Assembly (NCBI GenBank): GCA_000727475.1
Contig: KL647306.1
Span: 1,499,609-1,563,608, forward strand
Direction of reading: 5' to 3'
Origin: Sarcocystis neurona
Taxonomy: Eukaryota > Apicomplexa > Conoidasida > Eucoccidiorida > Sarcocystidae
DNA: 64,000 bases
The notes beneath the pieces were generated by a model, which worked only from the letters and a program-made list of their open reading frames with translations, made no database searches and was not told the DNA's origin. Below are positions 48,901-60,900 of the stretch, in pieces (the first letter of the stretch is position 1; the number at the start of each line of letters is the position of its first letter). Made by a program: the position numbers and the translations under genes.

Positions 48901-51900
48901 ACAGGGTCGCGCAGGAGTATCATCATCAGCAGCAGCAAATGGAAGTCCACTCTACAACAGTAGAGTAAACTAGCAGCAGTAAAGTTTGCTGCAGCACCAC
49001 GTGCACACACACCTACATCGATTCACATATATTTTGACCGGTCCCCACGTAGGAGTATACATATATGTATAGGAGTATAGAAGTATGGAAATACGTCTAT
49101 ATGTAAGTATATGCATATATATGTATACGTATAAATACATATATATACACACACATGGAAGCATATGTACAGATGTGTATATGTATATATATGAATACGA
49201 CGGGCAGTATGTGGAGATGGGGACAGACGTGAGTTGCTGCTGCGACGCGCGTGATGACGGGGCAGGGCCTTCTCCTCTTCTTCTCACTTGCCTTCCAGTC
49301 TTCCCCCCCCTGCCTTCCCCACACACGTCTTCTTGTATTCCCCTTCTCTTCCTGTTGGCTGCTGCTTCTTCGATTCTGAGACGCACTACCGTCGTCTTCT
49401 GATATTCTCGTGTGACTCTTCCTGTCTCGTGACTCTTTCTGTTCTCCTGTCTCGTCTCCTCGCTCGTCTCGTCTCCTCCTCGTCTCCCTCGTCTCTGTGT
49501 CTCTGTGTGTGTGTCTCCGTCTAATTTCCTCGTCATTTGTCTCTCCCGCGTGTCTCTGCTGCCAGCCTTTCTCTCCAATACGTCTAGCCATCCCTCGTCT
49601 TCCTTTTCTTCTTGATTTTCTTCTTCTTGTTGGTGTCGTGTTCTGCTGCTGCTGCTGCGAGGTGGCCCTGCTGCGACTTTTGCTGCTTGAATTTTTCCTG
49701 CTGCTGCTGTTGCTCGAATTCCTCTTGCCGCGACTGCCTTGTCTTCTGCCGCCTGATCTTCTCCACCTGCTGCTACTGCTGCTTCTGGTGCTGTCGCTCG
49801 AGTTTCCCTCCTCCTGCCGCGCTTTCCCTGCTGCTGCGGCCTGGTTTTCTCCTCCGTCTGGCCCCTGCCTTCCTCTTTCTTCTGCTGGCGTCTGGGAGTG
49901 TCTCCTGCCGCTGCGGCCACGTGACTGTCGCTGCCGTTGTGTGAGAGAGGCGTGTCGCTGAGTCGCTCCGGCTGCTGCTGCTGCCACTGCTGCTGCTGCT
50001 GCTCGTTCTCGTGCTGCTGCTGCGGGGTTGCGGTAGCCGTGTGAATAGGCAGCTGCGATTCTGTCATGGACGGGACTGCCTTTTTGCAGCTGAAGAAGGA
50101 CTTCGAGCTGCAGAAGGACTCTTTGTCGACGGTGCTGGGTGCTCTGCAGAAGAACTTGCGTGAACTTGCAGCGGCACGGCAGCCGGTGGGTGATCGCCTT
50201 GACGGTTTCTGCTGCTGCCGCTCTTTTCTGCATTGCGATATAACCATCCCCGTCTTCCTCCCATCGGCCTGCTTCGCTGTTACAAACATCTTCTCCGCCT
50301 TCCTATATATATGTGGGTGGAACAAATGTCCTATGTCCTCCTCTATGTATGTGGAGTCATACTTCTGGCGGGGCACACAGCACAAGAGGGAAAAGCAAGA
50401 AAGATGACGAAACGGCAGAAGCCTCGACTTTTTCTGCTGCTGCTCCCCTCTGTGCCTCTGTGTGTCGGGCGATGTCGCTGTCTCTTCTCCTTCTTCCTCC
50501 GTCCTAACCGCCCCTCGTCAATTTCTCTACAACTTCCTGCAGGTACATCTTCGCTTAGGTGATGTCTCTGCACTTTAAAAATGCATCTCAATAGTCACTG
50601 TCGGTAAATGTCTCTCTCTTTCTCTATATCTCTTTCTTTCTCTGGTGCTCTACATATATATATGTATGCGTATATATATATGTATATTTGTACACGTGGA
50701 TGTGTGTCCAGACTAGGCCACACGTCTGTGTGTACGTACGTATGTATGTATGTATATGTATGTATGTATGTAGACGTGTGTATGTATGCGCATGTATGTA
50801 TACGTTTGTACGTGTGTGTATGTATGTAAATGTATGTATCTATATGTATGTATGTATATGTATGTATGTATGTATGCATATGTATGTATGTACCTCTGTA
50901 TGTATGTATGTACGTACGTATGTGTGTGTGTGTGTGTGTGTTTGCCTATCTCTCTCTCTATATATGTAGATTATATGAGTATACGTAGTAGGTAGTGATA
51001 TATATATATGTATATATGTATATATGAGATGTGTGTACTTAGATAGGAGTGGGGTATATCTAACAAATGGGTGCGCGCACAGAAGAGAGTATCAGGTGTA
51101 TAGAGTCGTAGATATATACATGCGTGCTTCAACGTTCCTTTCTGCCGCCGCCGTATGTGAGAGTGGGCCCCTCACGAGAGGGCTGCTACTGTTGCTACTG
51201 CTGCTGCTGCTGTGTGTTGCTGCGACTGCATGTCTCGTGTTTCTGCTGCTGGCGCTGTCATGTGTGGGGGGCCTTTGCGCTGCATGTACTCAAAGCGCCG
51301 GTGTTTGTGAAGAAGGGCTCTTCTTCCACGCCACAACATTTCTCTCCCTGACGCGCATGCGCATGGACTTTTCGGCGGGAAAGGAGGGGGAATTGTCGAG
51401 CCGCAGATGTGCCTTTGCTGCTGCTGTGCCGTACGCAGCTGCTGGTGGCTTGCATGCTGCTGCCTGTTTCTATTTTCCCTATCGTTGCGGTCTGGCTGCT
51501 CTGCAGGACGTCGAGCAGCGAACTCGGTACATGCAAATGAAGGCGCGGTACTCGGTAAGTGGACTTCTGGGGTGTACGTACACCCGATGATTCATTTTGC
51601 AATCTTTGCCGCGTCCACCTTCCGCCCTTTTCCCATTCACTCCGACGTGCAACATGCCGCACACACGTCCACTACGGTGTACGTACACCGCAGGTTTCTC
51701 GTGGACGGACACTCCGTGCTGCCGCGTCCACGCACACGCCCTCCTCCAGACGTGGTGTACGTACACCGCGTCCCACACACTTCACCTCCCTCCACTCTTC
51801 CCTCGCGTCGGCGCACAAACTGCCCTCACTTCGGCCCCCATGCGCGCACTACCACTGCCTGTGTGTGTACGTAACCCAGCCTGCGCGCTGTCTGCGGGGT

Positions 51901-54900
51901 GTACGTACACCGGCTTTTCTGTTCCTCACCGTCTCCTGTGCCACAGTCACATCAGTTCTACTTAAACGAACTTCCCTGCTTCAGGCGGGTGGAGCTACCG
52001 CGCGTCAAAGAAGTCCTCTGCGAAAGTAGTAGCCACCGATGCGCCTCGACATGCCCGACAGTGTAGGCACTTGCTGGTGCGGGTCCTACGCGGCCGCCTG
52101 CTTCGCCGCATGCGTCCGGGTGTCGACGGAGTGCGGCAGTTTCTCGTTTTTCCTGTCTCCTTCTCTATCGTGTGTGGGAGTGTCCTGGGTTCTCTGCGTT
52201 GCGGCCGGACGTCTGTGGGCGGCTAGAGAACAGCAGGGGGTCGACACTTTATACTTTGCTGCGGTGTACGTACACCCGGAGAGTCGCACTCTGGCGCGCC
52301 GCTGGACGCCTCCTCCTCTGTGCGCTCTGAGATTCCTGCAGTTACATTCTTAGACGTTTGCTGCGGCTGCTGCGGCTCGTGCCCGACTGCCGTTGCTGGG
52401 GCGCGAACGACAGAAGGCGACGTGGCTGCTGTTTTCTTTGGCTTTTGCTGCTGCTGCGTGTATCTCTCTTTTCCGCAGCGACTGCTGCTGCCGCTGCTGC
52501 TGCGTCGGGCCGCCGTCTCGTGCTTCTTCTTCGTCTTCTTTGCTGAGCTAGCGAGAGAGGCTGCGGCAACTGCTGCTGCGTGTGTTGCATGTGTGGGCCG
52601 CAGCGACAGGAGGAGATGATCAAGAAGCTGGAGGAGCAGCTCTTGCTGACAGCAAAACAGCAGCAGAGTCAGCAGCAGGTGCAGCAGCAGCTGCAGCAGC
52701 AGCAGCGGCAGCAGCAGGAACTCGAAGATGCCGTTGAGCTGCTGCATCAGCTTCAACTCGAAAATAAGCAACAAAAGCAGGAATTGCAGGAATGGGAGAA
52801 GCTTGCTGCCTGTGGGTCTCCTGCGCCATTCTGCCTGCTTTAAGTCCGCAGGCGGTTCGAGGCACGCCCATACATAGGAGAGGCCAGCCCACGTCTTCCT
52901 GTCTACGTCTGTATATGTTGTGTGTACGTGTGTTTGTGTGTATGTGTGTTGTACTTCTTCGTTGACCCGTATTTCTGCTTTTCTTCCTTTCTCTTTCTGC
53001 CGACTTTTTGCGGGGTTCTGTCTTCCGTCTATGACGGCGGCCTGTGCGTATACTGGCCGACTCTACACGGAGCTCTTGCTACACCTCTGTGGACTCGTAG
53101 TAGAGGCCAGTATATATACCTGCGTATAGGACTCCACTTGCTGCGCAACGGGTATTTACTTTCTCTTCTGCTGGTGCCTCTGCGTCTATGTGTAGGGAAG
53201 AAGAGGACCTGCCCATTTCTTTTTCGGGAGGGAAAGAGTCTCGGCGTCAATTTCTGTCTCGCACGCTCTCTGCCGCTTCCCTGCTGCTGCCGTCCTCGCA
53301 CCGCTGCTGTTGCAGAGATGCCTCCTGCTTCTGCTTTTGCTCCTGCTGCTGCTCTGCTGCCGCTGCTGTTGCTGCTCTCCCTCTGCTGCTGCTGTTGCTG
53401 CTCTCTCCCTACTGCTGTGGCTGCTCTCTCCCTGCTGCTGTCGGTGCTTTCCCCCTACTGCTGTTGCTACTCTCCCCCTGCTGCTACTGTAGGTGCCCTC
53501 GCCGTGCTGCTGCTGTTGCTGCATGTGGTGCCTTTGCGTCGCTGCTGCCGCTGCTGCTGGGTGGGGTGGGGCGTTGCTGCAGCATTTGTGATGGAGGAGG
53601 CAGCAACGCGGGACGCGTTTCGTCGTTGGCTGCTGCTGCTGTTGAACGCGGGGCAGGCGCTGCAGTTCGAAAAGGCGGCAGCGGCAGCAGCAGCGAGACA
53701 GCAGGAGCAGCAGCAGCAGGTGCTGCAGCAGCAGGTGCAGCAGCTCGCAGACGCCAACACGTTGCTGAAGTTCAAGCAGCAGCAGGCAGAGCAGCGCTGT
53801 AGGCAGCTTCACAAGCAGGTCCTTGCAGCTCAGCAACGTGCCCATATCGTCCAGGTATATGCCTTTCTCAAACAACTCTCGAACTCACTCTCTCTGTTCT
53901 TTATTCACATATGTAACTTTCTTCCTATTCTCATATCCATATCCATATATATATATCATATATAATCAAGTGTGTCTACCTCTGTATGCACATACGTATA
54001 TATTCATACCGTTGTTCTCATTTGTATATGGATATGAATATATCACTGATACGTGCATATGTACACGTATATATATACATACACGTATGTGTGTATGTCC
54101 CAGTAAACTATCCACGTATACACATATATATATGAGAATATGAATATGTAGTAGAGGTGCAGATGAATATGTCTGGATGCAAATGTGTTTCATATGTGTA
54201 TCCATCTCCACTTTAAAGGCAGGTATATCTGTAAATACCTCCAACCCTATATATATAAGTACTTGAGTATTACATATATGTATCTATATGAACATATAGA
54301 AGTGTAGTAGACATATGTATGTATACGAATACACACACACACACGTATATATTTGAGAATCTACTTGACTCACACATGCAGATGAATATACTGGAGTATC
54401 ATATATGTGTATGTATCTACGTGCGTATGCGAGCGTCGTACAGGTCTATGTGCTCCTCTGCATATATATATATATATATGTATGCGGGGATGAAATGAGG
54501 GATATTTGCTGTTGCTCAGCAAACACGTGCTGACGCTCTCCTCTTCTTCTGCTGCTCCGCTGTCCGGTCCCGGGGGGCACGTCTCTGCGCGGCCCCACCG
54601 ACTCGCGTTTTCCTCTTCGTGCTGCTCGCTTCCGTCCCCTTCCCGTAGTCTTCTCGATCTCTGTGTGTGTGTTCTTCTCTTCGGTTATCTTCTCGTCTTT
54701 TTTTTCCGCGTTTTCTTGCTGGTTTTCTTCTTCCCGACTCTCCGTCCGCCAGTTCGTGTCCGTCCCCTTCTTTCGGTTGTTGTCCATCTTCTTCTTGGTC
54801 GTCGTCTTCGTCGTCTTCCCTTCGTTTCTCTTCCTCTTCGTGCTGCTGCTCTTCCTGCTGCTGCTCTTCGTCTCCTTGGTCTCCGCTTTGTGCTCCTCTG

Positions 54901-57900
54901 CCCCTGCTGTCCGCATGCACAGCCGTCTGCATGCGCTGCTGCGTGTCTTTCTCTCTGTGTGTATATGTATGTGTGTGTATTTTCGTCGGTTTTCTTCACC
55001 TTTTCTGTCGCCACTTCGTGGGGACTTCGATACGACCGAGTCACCGAAATTCGTGTCTCGTACTTCCCCCTCCCCCTTTTTTCCCCCCCCCCCTTCCTTC
55101 TGAAGAAGTTCTGCAGGATGCATGCGTCGCGGTCTCTGGCGTCGCTTGTGAAACATCAAATGTCTCTTTCTCCCCTCTCACGACGGGGGACACGTTTCTC
55201 TCCTCTGCTGTACATCGAGAGAAATATAGGTATATTACGTCCATATATATATAGAAAGGGGGCTACAGACACATATATGACGCCCATGTATATGCAGAGA
55301 GAGATATAGATATACTACGTCCGTATATATATAGAGACAGAGATATAGATATATTACGTCCATATATAGGGGGAGAGATATAGATATATTACGTACATAT
55401 ATAGGGGGAGAGATATAGATATATTATGTCCATATATAGAGAGAGATATAGATATATTATATATATATGCATATATGTTCATATATGTAGAGACAGAGAT
55501 ATAGATATATTACGTCCATATATATGTATATATAAATAGAGATATAGGTACATTGCGTGTATATATATATATATACAGAGAGAGGGAGAGGTGTAGGTGT
55601 ATTATGTCCGTGTATATATATATGTAGAGAGAGAGATACAGATATAGATATATTGCGTCTGTATGTATGTGTATATAGGCAGGGATATAAATGTAATTCT
55701 CCCACATATATATATATATGGATAGAGATACACATTTACTGCGTCCACATATATACATATATACAGATATATGTATATATAGATGTATTACGTCCATATA
55801 TATATATATGTATGTGTATATAGATGTATTACGTCCATATATATATGTAGGTGTATGTATAGATATATTACGTCCGTATATATGTGTGGATGTATGGACA
55901 TATATTTGGAGGCTCCTCTTTAAAATGTCTTAGACTCGGGTTACGAACCCGTCCATGTATGTATGTATACATAGGCGCACACACACATACATGTATACCT
56001 ACACGTATACAAACGTAGAGCTCATGGGTGGATATATATGAATGGGAATTAACCCACTTATGTATAGAGAAATATCTGTGTGGTTGTGAAGTGAAGTGCT
56101 TGTGAGGATGTGAATCTCCACGTATTTGTTGCTGTACGTCATCTTCTTCGGCTGTGCGTGTTTTTGTTCCCCGGGCCGCTGTTTTGTCCTCTTCAAGTTG
56201 CCCCAGAATTTTGCGAGTGATGCGTCGGTGAAGTGACCTCCTCTTCGGGCGGACATGTCTATTTTCTTCTGGCGTGAAGGACGTGGTTGTTCCGCCCACA
56301 AGTTCCTTCTCCTCCTCTTTTCGCTCTGTCTGGCGGCGACCGTTGCTACGGAGCCGTAGGTTGACGTATTACTGTAAAAGTGGACAGAGAAGTTGGCGTA
56401 TTGCTGCGGCTGCTTGATACACCGGCTTCTGTGGGTCGTGCTGAGGAGCCTGATTTCCCTCGTTGCTGCTGCTGCTGCTCTTCTTCCTCCTGCTCCACCG
56501 CATCTCCTCTGCTGCTGTTCCTGCTGCCTGTGCGGTGCTGCTGCTGCTGCGAGTGGACTGCTGCATGTGTGGACTGCCGCATATCTTACGTCGATTCGTT
56601 TCGGCTTCCGCGCCTGACGCACCTGTGCACTGCTCCTGCTGTTGCTCCTACTGTTGCTGCTGCTGCTGCTGGTGCTGCTGCTGTTGCCGCTGCTGGTGCT
56701 GCTGCAGAGTCGACTGGCAGGGAGCCTCGGTCTCACTAGTGAGGAAGCCGAAGTGCTTGCTGCGTTTGCTGCAAGGAAACAACTTTCTTCGTCCTCTTCC
56801 TCTTCTTCTTCCTCTTCTTCTTCTTCTTCCGTTTCTTCTTCTCCGTCGTCTTCTTCTGCTTCGTCCCCCTCCTCTTCGTCTTCATCTTCATTGTCGGCTT
56901 CTGCCGATATCAGTAGCACCGGCGCAGCACCAGCAGCAACGGCGTGGGATCAGCAGCAGCAGGGAAGCAGCAACGACAGGGAAGAGCGAGTCAAAGGTTT
57001 ACAAGAGCAGCTGGCGACGACAGAAAGGCTCGTTAGTCATCTGGAAGGGGTAGTAAGTGCCCCGCCGGTGCCGCTGTTTTCCTCGTCTCGCTGTGGCTGC
57101 TGCTTCCTCTACATGCTGCTGCTGGTGCTGCTTTCTGACAGCCTGCCGCTGCCCACATGACTCTGTCGGCTTTTGCTGCTGCTGCTGCTGCGTCTCGCAC
57201 TGGTGCTAGCGCCCGAGCTGTTTCTGCTGCCCATCCTATTGTCGCGGGTGCTGCCCAAACTCTTCGTGCTGCTGCGGCCCAGACTGCTGCCGCTGCCGCT
57301 GCTCGCACTGTTGCTGGTCAGACGGGGCTGCCGTAGCTGTTGCTCCTATTTAGCGCTGCTGCAGGCGGCCCTATTGCCGCTGCTGCTGTTGTTTAGGTTG
57401 GTGTTGCTTCTCTTGTTCTGCGCGGCGCGCGACGCGGTTGCGTGCAACACTGCTGCTTCTTCGGCTGCTCGTGCCGGTGCTGCTCTTCGCGTGCCACTGT
57501 CGCCGCTGCGTGTGCCTTCCCTACTCCTCTGCTGCTATGATATACTGAGACCTCGTTTTATAAAGGATGGTCAGCTAGCTGTTGCCGCCACCAGCTTGCT
57601 GTTGCGCTTCCCCGCTGCTGTTGCTGCCTTCACGCGGCTGCTGCTGTCACGGCTGCTGGTGTTGGTCGTGGTCGTGCTCCTGCTGCTGCTGCTGGTATCA
57701 CGCGTGTCGCTGCAGCTACGACGGCGTCTGCTGCCGTTCGTTTGCTGCTGCGAGGCCGTGCGGGCCTCTGCGACTACTCCCGCGTCTTCTGCTGCAGTGG
57801 TTTTGTTTGTGCTGCTCTGCGATTCTTCATCACTTCCCCGCTGCTAAGACGGTGGGAGTCCTGCGGGTGCTTGCCCTCTGCTGCTGCATGTCCTCTTCCT

Positions 57901-60900
57901 CTGACACTCCCGCGCTATCTGATGCTGCTGTTGAGGCTCCTTATTTTTCTGCTTTGCTGCGAACTGTTCTGCTGCTCTCTCTGCTAGTCCTTCTGCCGCT
58001 GCTGCTCATTGGTGTTCTGCTGCTGCTGCTGTTGCTAACAGGATGTGTTCTGCTGCTGCTGCTGTTGCTAACAGGATGTGTTCTGCTGCTGCTGCTGCAG
58101 AAACTTGTCTTGCTGCTGCTGCTGCTATTGATTTTGCTGCTGGTTTTGCTCTCCTCCGTGCTGCTGGTCCCAGTCAGTTTTTCTACTTCACGTACGGGGC
58201 TAATGCAGGAAAACTTTTTCATACTGCACGAATGTCGCTCGTTTTGTTTGCTGCTCACTTCATTGCTGCTGCGGGGTGCTGCCGCTCCTCAGACTGATGC
58301 CGCGCTTGCTGTCGCTGCTGTTCCTGCCTTTCCTCTGCTGCTGCTGCTGCTGCTCTTATGCTGCTGCTGCCCTTCTACTGTTGCTGTTGCGGCTGTTCTG
58401 CTGCCGGTTTTCTTCGGCTCCAGCTGCAGCGCTTCGGCTGGTGGCGCCGCCCGGTTCTGTTGCTGCCCAGCTGTTGCTGCTGCTCTGCTGTCGCTGCTGC
58501 TCTGCTGTTGCTCTGCTCTGCTGTTGCTCTGCTCTGCTGTTGCTCTGCCCTGCTGTTGCTCTGCTCTGCTGTTGCTCTGCTCTGCCGTTGCTCTGCGCTG
58601 CTGTTGCTGCTGCTGCTGTTGTTCCGGTGCCGTTCCGTTTTTGCTACTGGTGAAGCTGCGGGGGCTGCGCTGCTGCTGCTGCTGTCGACTTTTTTGCAGA
58701 ATAATCGCCAGCAGGTGCAACTCGAGGCGGCGCTGCAACGAGCGAGGGCAGCCGCTGCTCTTCAAGTATCTAACGAACAACTTGCTGCTGTACGTTTCCT
58801 CGACTTGCTGCTCCTTTCTCACTATTAGACGAGAAAGAGCCGCATCTGCTGCTGCAGCAGATCTTGCTTGCTCTGCTGCTGTCTCTTCCTGCGGCGCCAC
58901 TGCTCTTTTCCTGTGCCTCGCTGCTGTGGCGCTGCTGCTTCTCCTCCGCGCTCGGCTGCTGCTGCAGTACAGTTGCTCTCTCTTCCCGTCCGTGTTTTCT
59001 TCTTCTCCTCTGCGTTTCTGCTTCTTCTTCTCACGTTTTTGCTGCTGGCGTTCTTGCGCACTTCAATGCGGCGGAAGTGCGTAACAGCCTCCCTCCGGGC
59101 GCCGCCTCGGTGCTGCTGCGGCAGCGCGGTGGCTCGGACTGCTGCTGCTAGTGCTGCTGCTGCGGGGCTGCCAGGTGGTGCCGTTGCGCATGTGGAGTGT
59201 TGCACTTTGCCTGTCGCAGCTGGTGTCGCTCCGCAGCAGCCGCCTTCGTCGCGCAGCGCGTCCCGTGACCCGCGTCGTCGCTCCTGCAGCGCTGCTGCTC
59301 CTGTTGCTGCTGTTGCTGGTGTGGGTCGTTGCTTCGCTTTGACTCCTGTCCGTAGTGCCGGCTGCTGCTCTGCGAAGAAGGCTGCTGCTGCTGCTGCTCG
59401 GAAGCTGCTGTGTTGCGGCCAACGCTTGCCGCTGCTTCTGCTTCTTCTCCGTCTGCGGTGCAGCCCGGGGGCTGGGCGGCTTGTCTCTATCTCTCTCTGT
59501 TTTTCTCTCTCTGTGTGTCTCCCTCCTCTTCCCTTTCTCTCTGTCTCCCTCTTCTTTGCTGCTGCTCACTTTCTCGTGCTGCTGTCCACTTTCTCGTGCT
59601 GCTGCTCACTTTCTCGTGCTGCTGCTCACTTTCTCGTGCTGCTGCCCACTTTCTCGTGCTGCTGCCCACTTTCTCGTGCTGCTGCCCACTTTCTCGTGCT
59701 GCTGTCCACTTTCCTCTCCTTCTTCTCTTCCCGTCTCCCCGCGCATGCCCCCCATTCCCCTGGAGCGGAGACGCGTCTGCTGCTGCGTGGCCCGCGGCGG
59801 AGCTGCCGTCCCTCTCCCCTCCCCTCGCGCTGCTGTGGGTGTGGACGCGTATGTGTACGTTCCTGAGAATCTCCGGCATCATTTTCGTCTCCACGCGCTG
59901 ATCAGCATCGAGGAGGTGACTTCTCTTCCGGCCGATACACCGCGCATCAACAAGCCACGCCTCCTCCCACCATCCCGATAGCCCCCTCCCCCACACACCT
60001 GTCTCCGTCTCCGTCTCTGTGTGTGTGGCTGTGTGTGTATTTTGCGGCCATTTTTTGTGTTTCTTTGTATGCACGTGCCACCTCGGCCCCCCGTCTGGCC
60101 CTTTCCCTTCCCCGTGTCTGCCTCTGTCTGTAGAAGATGTGTGAAGCGTCCCCTGGACCCCCCATGTGTAGGTGTGTGTGTATCTCTCTCCGCTAGTCGC
60201 GCGACGCACACACACTTTTCTGCCCAAGAAGGACTGTCTGCCGATGGTCGCGACGACTCGCGTGTGTTCACGAGGAAGTGTCTTTTTCTTCCCTCGCTGA
60301 CGTGGCTGCCCGTTGTCGCATGCGCGCTCGTGCTGCTGCTCTTCCTGCTTCTCAGGTTAATAGTCATATGGCGGCGGAGCTGCAGAAGGCTGCTGACAGA
60401 AATGTCGAACTGCAACGACGAGCAGGTATACGTCTGCCACACGGGCGGTTTGCTCCGTATACATATATAACTATTCATACACGTGTCTGTAAATATACAT
60501 ACACACAAACATATATGTATACGTGTAGCTACATGTTGATGAACTACACTTGTTTAATGTATGTATATATACGGTTCTATGTATGTGTTGATGTATGTAT
60601 GCTGTTTACGTATGTCCTGTACGAGTAAAGAATACGTAAATAAACGTGTATGTGGATATGCGAGCGAATAAACTTCTCCCCAAACATACACACACGTATA
60701 CGTAACGGACGTGCATGCGCGTGTGTCTCTCTGTGTGTGTCTGTCTCTGTGTATTCGTTTGCATGCGATGCTGACACACCCCTCTGTTTTTATGTTCTGC
60801 TCTCTGCCTCGCTCTCGAGGAGATGAAGGGCCGACGAAAAAAGGGGAGAGTCCGCCAAGCTCTGCTTTTGTCTGTGTGACCGGTCATGTCGCTGCCCTGC

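Noticed and set aside
55930..55955. Hairpin CGGGTTACGAACCCG as a terminator or tRNA arm
   Set aside because: It is an isolated 6-bp stem with a 3-base loop, no poly-T tail, and no wider cloverleaf; bacterial-type terminators do not apply.
55999..56919. Minus-strand frame with a long poly-Glu run
   Set aside because: It is antisense to the poly-Ser part of exon C9, which has matched phases and consensus splice sites.
57582..59084. A 500-codon plus-strand frame of Leu/Cys/Ala runs
   Set aside because: It is translation of a CTG array in an intron; the real exon (58700-58789) accounts for the only non-repetitive part.
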